From Clostridia bacterium (GTDB taxonomy: Bacteria > Bacillota > Clostridia > TANB77 > CAG-508), in the NCBI GenBank assembly GCA_017528085.1, contig JAFXPH010000015.1, positions 34,748 through 98,747 of the forward strand: a stretch of 64,000 bases of DNA, written 5' to 3'. The notes below the pieces were generated by a model. It did no database searches. It had not been told where the DNA came from and saw only the letters and a list, made by a program, of their open reading frames with translations. Positions 27,793 to 37,596 of the stretch are shown here, piece by piece. The translations under genes and the position numbers were made by a program. Numbering within the stretch: the first letter of the stretch is position 1; the number at the start of each line of letters is the position of its first letter.

Positions 27793-30700
27793 TTATATCT
27801 CTTGTTCTGGTCCATGGTTATCAGCTTTTTTATCTACTTGATTTCCAGCATTTTTAGCATTTGCTTCGCCCGTTTTATTTTTCTCAGTAATTAAATCTGA
27901 TTCTTGTAGTTTTCCTGTTGCCCCTTCAACTTTAAGAATCTCATTAAAATCACCTACTGTTTCTTGATTTTCTTTATCTAATGGGTCTTTTTTATCCTCA
28001 GCAGGTAAGCTATTTTCCTCTGCTTTTGTTTCTTTTTCTCCTTTACCTGTTATACTATTAATAAAACTAAAGAATCCTCTTTTAATTCTATTAAATACAC
28101 TTTCTTTTGCTGGTAAATTATTGTTCTCACTTTCTTGATGTACATTATCACTTGCTGATGATGTTGTATCACTACCTTCGCTATTTGTAGCACCAGCAGT
28201 TACAAAAGTTTCATTTGATTGATTTTCTTTAGAACCAATATTACTTGAAGCATCTTGCTCATTAGATTTATTTCCTAGATTATTTGATTCTTGTCCATCA
28301 ATCTTCTTGCCTTCTGCATCTAGTTGTGGTGGTTCAGCAACATTCATATGTTGTCCATTTTTATCCAAAACATCTTTAGACTCTTTATCTGAAATAGGTT
28401 TCTTTGATAAATCTTCCTGTCTCTCTGCTGCCATTTCCACAAGAGCTTTGTTTTGACCTTCGACATCGACAGTCATATCTTCTTGCCTACGTTCAATTTC
28501 AGTTTTTGTTCCTTCCGAATCAGTAATTGTTTTTGCACTCTCAGCCTGTTCTCTAGCTTGTCTCTCCTTAAATGCTTTATTTTTTGCCATATTTCCAGCC
28601 ATTCTTGCTTCATATTCTTGTCTTTCTTGTTTTACTAATTCTTTATGTCTTTCAGCTGTAATCTCACTTTCAGACTGTATATGTTGGCTTATATAAGTTG
28701 CATCTTGAGTATCTACTGAGTTGTATATTTGTTTTATCTTGCGTTCATTACGAGCAACCTCATCATTTCTAGCAATAACAATTCTTGCAATTAATTTCTT
28801 TCTCTTTTGAATATCGCCTTTTTGTTCCTCTGGTGTTAGATTTTTAGTTTCACTTCTGAAATTATAAAATCTCTCAAAAGTATCATCTCCTATTTCCATA
28901 CCTAAAGCTATATCTTGTGCATCTGGATCTCTTGAATCCAAATTTTTATACATTGTAATGTTTGAACTAATTCTTGAAATAATTCCTGGTGCTAAAAATT
29001 TAGCAGTCTCTGGATCTTGTTCTTTAAGAGCATCACAAATATCCAATAAAGTTGATACAATATACTTATCTTTATCTTTCTCTTTTCTTAAATAAGCTTG
29101 AGATGATATCTCTGTAAAAAGTCTTTCAGCTATTTCTTTTGATGTACCATAAACACTTAAGCCTTGGATTTTATGAAACGCTCTATCTCTTTGTTCGATT
29201 TGTTTTGATGTTCTAGTATGGTGTTTATCAACTCTACCTTCGAATTCTTTTACGGCAGAATTCATTTTTGAAAAGTCCACTAGTCTTACTTCTTCTTTAT
29301 TAACTGTTTTACTCTTATAGTGCTTGCCCAACTCTTTTGGATCTATTCCTTGACATTTTGCTAGTTTCTTTTCATCTTGTCTAATAGCATTAACAGCTGC
29401 CCTTAGACTAGCGATTCCAATTGAACTATTATCAGCACAATACTCTATATACTCAGCAAAATCCCTATAGTTTTTTGGATTCATAATAATACTATAAGCA
29501 CTTTTAACAAGTTTATGAGCATCTTTTTTATCTTTCTTTGGTGCTTTTGCTCCAGATCTAATTAATTGATCTTCTTTTTCCATATTTTCAATTAATTGAA
29601 GCATTATACCTTCTTTTGTATAGTATTTATCATTAAATCTGTATAAGGATTCGCTATTATCATTTCTTCCTGCAATATTGCTTTTTAATTGGTCATATTC
29701 TTTTAGGACAGCATTCCAATTAATAGCCATTGCCGTTCCTTGAGACACAAGAATATCAGCAAAATCTTTTGAATATTTATTCTTAATAAGTGATTCTAAA
29801 AGTCTAAATGGAATTTCATCAATATTTCCTGTTTTATGGAATTCAAGTAAATCAAATTCACCTTTATTGTCATCTGCTTCACATCCAAAATGTTTTTCAG
29901 CAAGCATTCTTATGACTTCTTCTCTATTTAAAACGCTTTTATACATAACGTACTTAGGTCTCATTTTTTGTGATAATTGCTCTAACTCTGGTGAATATTC
30001 CCCTGCATATATATCACTTTTTAAAGATTCAGAAACTTCTTGTCCGTATAATTCTGGATTATCTTTTACATAATCAAGTAATCTTTTTACCTCATCCTTA
30101 TTTTTATCATTACTAGCTGTTCTTGAAAGCTTAACAATCAATTGCGGAATTTCTACTTGTTTATAATCTTTTCCTCCTATATTAACAACCACATCATCTG
30201 GTCTGCTTGAATAGCCATATTGTTGAGTTCCTATTTTACTTTTCATAAAAGCTTTATAATCTCTTAAAAGCTTTGTTTGAATATTTCCTTCAGAATCAAC
30301 ATATTGCTTAAATTCTGGTGCACTTTTTATTATTTCTTCAATTTTTTTAAGTTTATCTTGATTTTCTACAAAATAAGATGATTCATTATAACCCTCAAAA
30401 TCTTTAATATTCAAATATTCTACTACTAAAGCAAACTTTGAATATTGTCTTCCTAATACAGTATATTGCTCTTGAGGTTTAATGTTTTCTTCTGTAATAG
30501 TACCATCTTTCAACTTTTGATTTATTATTCTATGCAAACGTCCAACATTTACTTTATTAGAATCATTTTCAAAAAATTCAGCAAAATCCCTAAAATTCGC
30601 AAAATCTTCCATTATTTCTTTAGTAGCAAACAATGTTCTAATTGCTTTTTCTTTTTTAGGAAAAGCTTTTATTAAGTCTTCAATAGAAGATTCCATTGAA

Positions 30701-32907
30701 ACACTACCTTTTTTCCATATTTTGCTATCTATTTTTAATTCTTCTAAAGCTTCATCAAAAAGTTTAGCTACACCCATTGCAGTATATACTTTACCATTTA
30801 CTCTATATGCGTAATCAAATTTTCTTTTTTCTTCTATATCAGTGAGTCTATTTAAACTTTTAGGTTGTAGTTCTAGCAATGATAAACCTTCTTCAGAATT
30901 TTTAGTAGTATCTGTTGTAATTCTATTATAAAAGTCAGGCATATTATCTCTAAGCATTGTTAATAATTCTTCAGTAGTATACTTAGCTAAATATGAATAT
31001 GAAACATCACGGCTTACTACTGTATTAACTCCATTTTTTTTGTCATTGTAAGCGCAAACCCTTTTATATAATTCGGCCCTAAAGTCTTCTTGATATACTA
31101 AATGACCGTTTACTTCAATACCGACTCTTCTTTTATTATATTCTTCACGAACTTTATCATAATTTATTTCTAAATGATTAGTTTCTTTATCAAAGTAGAT
31201 TATCCCTGAAAATCCTGCCAAGAAAGATTCATCGTTTAACCAATCATTTCTAACAGTTTCAATTTTTCTTTTTACTTCTGGAGTAAATTGTAGTGTATCT
31301 ATTATAGACATATCGACATCATCTAGTCTTGAATCTTCAATCTGTCGAGAAGCTATTCCTCTAATATAATCTTCATCAAAATCTATGTCTTTATGTTTGG
31401 CACGAAGTTTCTCAATATAGCCATCTCTTTGAGCTAGTTGTCTTCCGAGTATTGTCAATTCATTTATTATTTCATTTCTAGTGTATGTTTCTGTACTAAC
31501 TGATTGAGTACTAATTTTACTTATTCTAAATAATTGTTCCCCTGCAGCTTCTTCTCTACGTTCCTCCATAAATGCTTTTTCATCTGTATGTGCCACCATC
31601 ACATTATCCACAGAACGAGCAAGTGGAACCATTATTCTTCCTCTAACTAATGCTTTTATCTTCTCTTCTGTATCTTCTTCAAAATCCATGTCTGGATATT
31701 GTAATTTAAAGAAATGTTTTAATTCTTCTTGATTAAGACTCATTTTACCTTTTGAGTCATACTCTATTAATTGCGGACATCTATTAGATATTTGTGCTAA
31801 TGCAACATCTCTAAAAACAGCAAAACCATTAACATTCTTACTAACAAGATATGCAAATATTTGTCCTTGAACTTGAGTAGGGAAAGTCCATGGTCTACCT
31901 AACTCTTTTAATCTATGATTATATTCATAAAACTCTCTAGCTGCTTCTATGTCATAATTTACAATATTTTCTGGTTTATTAATCTCGTCTATTACTTCTT
32001 GTGTTAATTCATATCTACCATTTCCAATATCTTTAAGGTATTTTTCTCTTTCTTCATCTGTCATCAATTCAGCAAATAATCTTGCATTTCTATCATGATT
32101 TGCATTTATTGCATTTTCTGCTTTTTGATCTGGAGCAGTCCTTAGTTCGATATCTCTTACGTTATATTCACATTGAATCATATAAGCAAGATATGCCCCT
32201 GGATTTTTTGCAACAGCCGTTCTTTTTCTTTCAAACATATTTTCAATAAGTTTTCTTCTAGCAGCTTCTCTACCATATAAATTGAAAACTCTAGTAAATT
32301 CATCAACTTCACTTTTAGTAAATTTTAAAAGAGTGGTACTACCAAATGTATTATTATCCCTAGAAATATCATTAGAAAACTCATTTATAGACTCATATAA
32401 TTGTTCTAGTCTTTTATCTTCTCCCAAATACTTCTCTAGTCTTTCTTCATACATTGACCTTACTTCAGCAGTTATTTCTGGTGCAACAAAACCGTTATCA
32501 TAAACTCCTCCTCTATCAACTGCTTCTGCAATAGATTCTTTAACATCAATAGTACCATCAGATCTTAAAACTACTCCTGTTGTACTTTCAGTAATAAATT
32601 TACGTGTAGCTTCAAGGGCATCATCAACTACTGATTGAACATTGTTTCTATTTAAATGCGTAAGTTCTGTTGGATCCATGTTCATGATAATTAGACCATT
32701 TAAGTCAAATTTTAATCTTGTACATACTTCTAACATATTATGATACTTTTGGCTATTTATTAAAGTATTCATAATTTCCATTCTTTTTTCGTCTTCAGTT
32801 AATTCAACAACATCACTTTTTGTCTCATTATCAGTTCCAACAACAGACCTTGCTTCTGATGTTTCTAATCCATTATTAACATCAATATCAATATTATCTA
32901 AAGCCAT
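27793..32907 (-). CDS. Giant uncharacterised protein with internal repeats, 1704 aa
   Basis: No family recognised. Charged and mostly helical, without signal peptide or membrane helix. A degenerate module recurs in the centre: a (V/F)N(G/D)xxxY strand near residues 598, 702, 907 (as IGGKDYK) and 1090, each followed 40-66 residues later by a P/F-x-x-(F/Y) motif. The clearest pair is YRVNGKVYT / NFRDFAEF (about 700-775) and YRFNDKYYT / NYRDFAEY (about 1088-1150). From about 1490 to the end it is acidic, Gln/Asn/Ser/Glu-rich and probably disordered, broken by one amphipathic stretch near 1604-1620 (FNRIKRGFFSFINSITG). Start ATG 32907 with GGGGAAAGAAGG upstream; a possible promoter TTGACC-N16-TAAAAT precedes it. 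Its stop lies 10 bp before trmFO, so they are probably co-transcribed. Confidence 0.75.
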   Translation of the reverse strand: MALDNIDIDVNNGLETSEARSVVGTDNETKSDVVELTEDEKRMEIMNTLINSQKYHNMLEVCTRLKFDLNGLIIMNMDPTELTHLNRNNVQSVVDDALEATRKFITESTTGVVLRSDGTIDVKESIAEAVDRGGVYDNGFVAPEITAEVRSMYEERLEKYLGEDKRLEQLYESINEFSNDISRDNNTFGSTTLLKFTKSEVDEFTRVFNLYGREAARRKLIENMFERKRTAVAKNPGAYLAYMIQCEYNVRDIELRTAPDQKAENAINANHDRNARLFAELMTDEEREKYLKDIGNGRYELTQEVIDEINKPENIVNYDIEAAREFYEYNHRLKELGRPWTFPTQVQGQIFAYLVSKNVNGFAVFRDVALAQISNRCPQLIEYDSKGKMSLNQEELKHFFKLQYPDMDFEEDTEEKIKALVRGRIMVPLARSVDNVMVAHTDEKAFMEERREEAAGEQLFRISKISTQSVSTETYTRNEIINELTILGRQLAQRDGYIEKLRAKHKDIDFDEDYIRGIASRQIEDSRLDDVDMSIIDTLQFTPEVKRKIETVRNDWLNDESFLAGFSGIIYFDKETNHLEINYDKVREEYNKRRVGIEVNGHLVYQEDFRAELYKRVCAYNDKKNGVNTVVSRDVSYSYLAKYTTEELLTMLRDNMPDFYNRITTDTTKNSEEGLSLLELQPKSLNRLTDIEEKRKFDYAYRVNGKVYTAMGVAKLFDEALEELKIDSKIWKKGSVSMESSIEDLIKAFPKKEKAIRTLFATKEIMEDFANFRDFAEFFENDSNKVNVGRLHRIINQKLKDGTITEENIKPQEQYTVLGRQYSKFALVVEYLNIKDFEGYNESSYFVENQDKLKKIEEIIKSAPEFKQYVDSEGNIQTKLLRDYKAFMKSKIGTQQYGYSSRPDDVVVNIGGKDYKQVEIPQLIVKLSRTASNDKNKDEVKRLLDYVKDNPELYGQEVSESLKSDIYAGEYSPELEQLSQKMRPKYVMYKSVLNREEVIRMLAEKHFGCEADDNKGEFDLLEFHKTGNIDEIPFRLLESLIKNKYSKDFADILVSQGTAMAINWNAVLKEYDQLKSNIAGRNDNSESLYRFNDKYYTKEGIMLQLIENMEKEDQLIRSGAKAPKKDKKDAHKLVKSAYSIIMNPKNYRDFAEYIEYCADNSSIGIASLRAAVNAIRQDEKKLAKCQGIDPKELGKHYKSKTVNKEEVRLVDFSKMNSAVKEFEGRVDKHHTRTSKQIEQRDRAFHKIQGLSVYGTSKEIAERLFTEISSQAYLRKEKDKDKYIVSTLLDICDALKEQDPETAKFLAPGIISRISSNITMYKNLDSRDPDAQDIALGMEIGDDTFERFYNFRSETKNLTPEEQKGDIQKRKKLIARIVIARNDEVARNERKIKQIYNSVDTQDATYISQHIQSESEITAERHKELVKQERQEYEARMAGNMAKNKAFKERQAREQAESAKTITDSEGTKTEIERRQEDMTVDVEGQNKALVEMAAERQEDLSKKPISDKESKDVLDKNGQHMNVAEPPQLDAEGKKIDGQESNNLGNKSNEQDASSNIGSKENQSNETFVTAGATNSEGSDTTSSASDNVHQESENNNLPAKESVFNRIKRGFFSFINSITGKGEKETKAEENSLPAEDKKDPLDKENQETVGDFNEILKVEGATGKLQESDLITEKNKTGEANAKNAGNQVDKKADNHGPEQEI

Positions 32908-33017
32908 ATGTGCCTTCTTTCCCCAATTTATCCTATTATACTCATTTTAATTATATTTTTAGCAAGGTCAAATTGCAATTACATATAAGTTACATTATTG
33001 TTAAAAAAAGTAAACAA

Positions 33018-33043
33018 AAAAGACCTAGATTTCTAGGTCTTTT
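33018..33043 (-). terminator. Terminator after topA
   Basis: Minus-strand stem AAAAGACCTAGA / TCTAGGTCTTTT with a 2-base loop, then T6. Confidence 0.85.
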
Positions 33044-33056
33044 AAGATTTTTTGTG

Positions 33057-35159
33057 TTATTTTTTTGATGTTCTTTTTGTCTTAGTTTTTCTTTTCGTAG
33101 TTTTCTTTGTAGTTGCCTTTTTTCTAGGGCTTTTCTTTACTTCACTATCAATTTCTTCTTTGTCATTTGAAGGAATGAATACTTCACCTGGTTTTGGTTG
33201 ATTCCAAGAAATGTATGTACAGCCTTCATTTTCACCTTTATTATTTTCGCAAATATAATAATTACGTCCTTTTTTAGTTTTTCTAACTTGAACTACTCCA
33301 CCACATACAGGGCAAGGTACCTCAACTGTTTCAACTAATGGTTTAGCGTTTCTACATTCTGGATATCCAGGACAAGCTAAGAATTTTCCATATCTACCAA
33401 ATTTAATTACCATCATACGACCACATTTCTCACATGGTACATCTGTAACTTCATCCTCTAGTTTGACATGTTCTAATTCTTTATCGACTTTTTCAACTAT
33501 TTTTTCAAATGGTGCATAAAAATCTGCTATAACTTTTTTCCATTTGATATTTCCTTTAGCAATCTCATCAAAATTCTCTTCAATACTTGCTGTAAACTGT
33601 TCATTGATAACTTCACCAAAATTTTCTATCAATAAGTCATTTACAACTTTTCCAAGTTCTGTTGGAATTAATTGCTTTTGAAGTTTTTCTATATATCTTC
33701 TTTGAATAATCGTTGTTATGATTGGAGAATAAGTACTTGGTCTACCAATGCCTTTTTCTTCTAAAGCTTTTACTAAACTTGCTTCTGTATATCTAGCAGG
33801 TGGTTCAGTAAAGCTTTGTTTTGCATCAACTTTATTTTTCTTTAATTCATCTCCTGTATCAATATTAGGAACAGTAACAAAGTTTTCTTTGTCTTCTGTC
33901 TCAATATATACAGCCATGTATCCTTTAAATCTTAATGTTTGTCCATTAGTTTTAAAGTTATATTTTCCAGCATCTATTGATACTTGAACAGTATCATAAA
34001 TAGCTGAAGCCATCTGGCTTGCGATAAATCTATTATAAATTAATCTATAAAGTTTAAATTGATCTGGTGTTAAATGAGACTTAATATCTTCTGGCTTAAT
34101 ATCAACATAAGATGGTCTTATAGCCTCATGAGCATCTTGTGCTTCATCCTTAGTTCTATAGTATCTATTCTCATAGAATTCTTCACCATATTCTTCTGTT
34201 ATAACTTGTTTTGCTACAGCTCTTGCTTCTTCAGAAATTCTTGTAGAGTCTGTTCTCATGTATGTGATAAGACCTGTAAGTCCTTTTTCAGGTAACTTAA
34301 CACCTTCATATAATGATTGAGCAACAGACATTGTCTTTCTAATTGCAAAATTAAGTTTTCTTGAAGCATCTTGTTGCAAAGTACTTGTAGTAAATGGTGG
34401 TGCAGGAACTCTTTTTCTTTCGCCTCTTTTAACATCAGTTACTATAAATTTCTTTCCCTCTAAATCATTTAAGATTTTATCTACTTCTTCTTTTGAGTGT
34501 AAATCAACTTTTTCACCATCTATTCCAAAGAATTTAGTATCAAAATCTTTCTTAGATTTTTTATCTATAACATTTACTACTATGTTCCAATACTCTTCTG
34601 GAACAAAAGCTTCAATTTCTTTTTCTCTATCTACTATTAGTTTTACAGCTACTGATTGAACTCTACCTGCAGATAATCCTCTCTTTACTTTTTTCCAAAG
34701 TAATGGGCTTATCTTATATCCAACTATTCTATCTAAAACTCTTCTAGCTTGTTGAGCATCAGTTAAGTTTAAGTTGATAGTTCTTGGATTTTTCATTCCT
34801 TCAGTAACTGCTTTCTTAGTTATCTCATTAAATGTTACTCTGCATTCACTTTTTTCATCTATTCCAAGTAAATATGCTAAATGCCATGCTATTGCTTCTC
34901 CCTCACGATCAGGGTCGGTTGCAAGATAAATACTTTTAGCTTCTTTAGCATCTTTTTTAAGTGAATTAATTAAAGCAGCTTTACCTCTAATATTTATATA
35001 CTCTGGTTCAAAATTCTTTTCTATTTTGATTCCAAGTTTTGATTTAGGTAAATCTCTAACATGTCCCATTGAAGCTACAACCTTACATTTTCCTCCAAGG
35101 AACTTTTTGATTGTATTGGCTTTTGCTGGAGACTCAACTATAATTAATTTGTCAATCAT
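33057..35159 (-). CDS. topA: DNA topoisomerase I
   Basis: 700 aa. TOPRIM domain at the N-terminus (LIIVESPAKANTIKKFLG ... ATDPDREGEAIAW), active-site tyrosine in LITYMRTDSTR, then SAGRVQSVAVKL. Two C-terminal zinc ribbons (CEKCGRMM ... CPGYPEC and CPVCGG ... CENNKGENEGC) and a Lys/Thr/Arg-rich DNA-binding tail. Relaxes negative supercoils by type IA strand passage. Own promoter at 35193-35221, downstream of the murG terminator. Confidence 0.97.
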   Translation of the reverse strand: MIDKLIIVESPAKANTIKKFLGGKCKVVASMGHVRDLPKSKLGIKIEKNFEPEYINIRGKAALINSLKKDAKEAKSIYLATDPDREGEAIAWHLAYLLGIDEKSECRVTFNEITKKAVTEGMKNPRTINLNLTDAQQARRVLDRIVGYKISPLLWKKVKRGLSAGRVQSVAVKLIVDREKEIEAFVPEEYWNIVVNVIDKKSKKDFDTKFFGIDGEKVDLHSKEEVDKILNDLEGKKFIVTDVKRGERKRVPAPPFTTSTLQQDASRKLNFAIRKTMSVAQSLYEGVKLPEKGLTGLITYMRTDSTRISEEARAVAKQVITEEYGEEFYENRYYRTKDEAQDAHEAIRPSYVDIKPEDIKSHLTPDQFKLYRLIYNRFIASQMASAIYDTVQVSIDAGKYNFKTNGQTLRFKGYMAVYIETEDKENFVTVPNIDTGDELKKNKVDAKQSFTEPPARYTEASLVKALEEKGIGRPSTYSPIITTIIQRRYIEKLQKQLIPTELGKVVNDLLIENFGEVINEQFTASIEENFDEIAKGNIKWKKVIADFYAPFEKIVEKVDKELEHVKLEDEVTDVPCEKCGRMMVIKFGRYGKFLACPGYPECRNAKPLVETVEVPCPVCGGVVQVRKTKKGRNYYICENNKGENEGCTYISWNQPKPGEVFIPSNDKEEIDSEVKKSPRKKATTKKTTKRKTKTKRTSKK

Positions 35160-35192
35160 AAATTTCTCCTAAAATGAATTTATTACTTTTGT

Positions 35193-35221
35193 ATTTTAAT
35201 GTATAATTTTGTTTTTTGCAA
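35193..35221 (-). promoter_or_regulatory. Promoter of topA
   Basis: Minus strand: -35 TTGCAA, 17 bp, -10 TAAAAT (35198-35193), about 34 bp before the ATG. Confidence 0.6.
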
Positions 35222-35233
35222 GTCATAAATAAA

Positions 35234-35256
35234 TGACATCCTTTTTAAGGATGTCA
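35234..35256 (-). terminator. Terminator-like hairpin after murG
   Basis: Stem TGACATCCTT / AAGGATGTCA with a 3-base loop; only a loose T-rich tail (TTTATTTAT), so termination may be partial. Confidence 0.6.
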
Positions 35257-35260
35257 CCTG

Positions 35261-36382
35261 TTATCTATTAATTAGCATATTTTCTATTGCCACTATTATT
35301 TTCTCTTCTACATTTTCTGGTGCTATTTTAGTAGCTGCCTGTCCCATTTCTTCTAATTTTTCTTTATCATAAATTACACTTTCAATTTCTTTAAGTAATC
35401 TCTCTTCAGTAAGTTCGTTATTTAGAATTATTTTTGCGGCTCCTAATCTTTCTAATACTTTTGCATTATCTACTTGACGATTAGCTCCTCTTGAAGGTAA
35501 TGGTACAAATATAGCTGGTTTTCCAACAATAGAAACTTCAGTAATTGTCATCGCACCGCTTCTACAAAGAAGTAGATCAGAACAATTCATTAGTTCTTCC
35601 ATGTTATAGATATAAGGAACTATAGCTATATCTTTTAAGTAATCTATGTCTTTTCCACCTTCCTCTAGCTTTTGCTTAATAACATCATATTGTTTTGGTC
35701 CTGCTGCCCAAACTATTTGAAAGTTTTTATTTGATTCATGAAGTGCAATGTCTAGAAGTGCTTCATTAATCTTCTGAGCACCTTGGCTTCCGCCATATGC
35801 CAAAAGAACTGGAAGTTCATTTTTTACTCCAATATCTTCTAAAATTTCTCTTCTTTTAAAGTATGGAATTGAAACTTTTTTAACCTTTGTTGGTGTACCT
35901 GTGTAAATTACATTTTTTGCACCAATTAGATAATCCTTTGTCTTTTCAAATCCAACTAAAATTAAATCCACCTTCTTAGCAAACATCTTAACAGCTCTAC
36001 CTGGATATGCATTAGATTCATGTAAAACTGTAGGTATATTTCTTTTTATTGCAACTGAAAAAACAGGTCCACAAATATACCCTCCTGTTCCAACTACCAA
36101 GTCGGGTTTAACTTCATCAAATATTTTTTTAACATCCTTCTTGCTTCTATAAGTTTTGATTAGATTAATAATATTAGTTAGATTAATTTTCTTTTGAATT
36201 CCATATGCTTCTATGTGCTTAAGCTCATAGCCTGCTCTTGGAACCAAATCATTTTCTAAACCTCTTTCAGTACCTATAAAAACAATATTAGAGTCTGGAT
36301 ATCTTTCTTTAATTTTGTTAGCTATAACAAGAGCTGGATTTATATGTCCCCCAGTTCCTGCAGCTGAAATAATAACGTTCAT
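35261..36382 (-). CDS. murG: UDP-GlcNAc:lipid I N-acetylglucosaminyltransferase
   Basis: 373 aa. N-terminal glycine-rich loop AAGTGGHINPAL, TGGYICGPV, and the C-terminal donor site YGGSQGAQKINEALLD ... CRSGAMTITEV. Makes lipid II from lipid I on the inner membrane face. Last gene of murE-mraY-ftsW-murG, starting 11 bp after ftsW. Confidence 0.97.
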   Translation of the reverse strand: MNVIISAAGTGGHINPALVIANKIKERYPDSNIVFIGTERGLENDLVPRAGYELKHIEAYGIQKKINLTNIINLIKTYRSKKDVKKIFDEVKPDLVVGTGGYICGPVFSVAIKRNIPTVLHESNAYPGRAVKMFAKKVDLILVGFEKTKDYLIGAKNVIYTGTPTKVKKVSIPYFKRREILEDIGVKNELPVLLAYGGSQGAQKINEALLDIALHESNKNFQIVWAAGPKQYDVIKQKLEEGGKDIDYLKDIAIVPYIYNMEELMNCSDLLLCRSGAMTITEVSIVGKPAIFVPLPSRGANRQVDNAKVLERLGAAKIILNNELTEERLLKEIESVIYDKEKLEEMGQAATKIAPENVEEKIIVAIENMLINR

Positions 36383-36393
36383 CCTTTTCCCTC

Positions 36394-37575
36394 TTATCTT
36401 TTTTGGTTGCTATTAGATATTGCAACATTTTGCAATAATCCAACGCAAGCCAAATTAATTATTTGTCCTGTACCACCATAACTAAAGAATGGAAGTAGCA
36501 TACCTGTTACAGGTAAGAATCCTGTAACAACACCAATATTTATAAATATTTGTAGTCCAAGTAGTGTAGTTACACCTACACCAACTAAATTTTTAAACTT
36601 ATCATTTGATTTCATGGAAATTGAAAAGCCAAACCATAAGAAAATAACATATAAAAGAATTAATACTATACACCAAATAAATCCCATCTCTTCTGCAAAA
36701 ATAGCAAAAATGAAGTCATTTTGTGCTTCAGGTAAATATGAATTCTTTTGATTTGATTCTCCTAAACCAACTCCAAATAATCCACCTGAACCTATAGCAT
36801 AATAACTTTGATTTATTTGCCATCCCTTTCCAACTAAGCTAGAATCTGGATCAAGCCATACTTGAATTCTCTCACTTCTAAAACCTGATGGAGGTTCAAT
36901 TCCTTTTCTTTCATAATACGCATCTCTAAGTTGTAATCCTGCAAGAAGAACTACCGCAGCTATAATACCTACTAAAGCAAATTCTCTTATTTTCACTCCT
37001 GACACAAACATCATTACTATTACAACAAGAGCAATTAAAATACAAACGCTCAAGTGGTTATGGAATACAAAAATAATTCCAATAATGATACTTAGTAATA
37101 TAAGTGGTAAAAATAAAGAATACATAATTTTTCCTGCAAATGAATTAGCTTTCTTTACTCTTTCTGGAGATGTTGATAAATAATATGCATAGAACAATAT
37201 AAGGCCAACTTTTATAAGTTCTGATGGTTGAAGACCAACACCAGAAATATAAATCCATCTCTCAGCACCACCAGCTTCTCTACCATAAAGTATTACCGAA
37301 AGTGCTAATACTAAGCATAAGCCATATATCACTACTGCCCATATTTTTTTATTAAATATTTCAAGTCTAAGTCTGGAAACGAAAAGCATTGCTACAATTC
37401 CAATTCCAGTGAATTTTGCTTGCTTTATAAAATACTCATATGCATTACCATAGTTTGTTAAAGACTTTGGTGAAGATGCTGAAAGCAAAGTGATTAAACC
37501 AAATAACACCAAAATAATTGTTATAAGGAGTAATCCAAAATTCATATTACCTTTCTGAAATAATTTTTTTAACAT
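36394..37575 (-). CDS. ftsW: FtsW/RodA/SpoVE (SEDS) peptidoglycan polymerase
   Basis: 393 aa with about ten membrane helices. SEDS motifs visible: SGVGLQPSELIKVGLILFYAYYL, GKGWQINQSYYAIGSGGLFGVGLG and LLPFFSYGGTGQI. Role: glycan polymerase working with a class B PBP. Placed between mraY and murG, so probably the division paralogue. Two candidate starts (ATG 37575 and ten codons later) both have AAAGG sites. The partner PBP gene (ftsI/spoVD) is not in this cluster. Confidence 0.92.
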   Translation of the reverse strand: MLKKLFQKGNMNFGLLLITIILVLFGLITLLSASSPKSLTNYGNAYEYFIKQAKFTGIGIVAMLFVSRLRLEIFNKKIWAVVIYGLCLVLALSVILYGREAGGAERWIYISGVGLQPSELIKVGLILFYAYYLSTSPERVKKANSFAGKIMYSLFLPLILLSIIIGIIFVFHNHLSVCILIALVVIVMMFVSGVKIREFALVGIIAAVVLLAGLQLRDAYYERKGIEPPSGFRSERIQVWLDPDSSLVGKGWQINQSYYAIGSGGLFGVGLGESNQKNSYLPEAQNDFIFAIFAEEMGFIWCIVLILLYVIFLWFGFSISMKSNDKFKNLVGVGVTTLLGLQIFINIGVVTGFLPVTGMLLPFFSYGGTGQIINLACVGLLQNVAISNSNQKR

Positions 37576-37596
37576 TAGTACAAACCTTTCTTTATC

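Noticed and set aside
30000..32900. Possibility that the 1704-aa protein is a phage tail or tape-measure protein.
   Set aside because: No phage genes nearby, no hydrophobic repeats typical of tape measures, and housekeeping genes on both sides.
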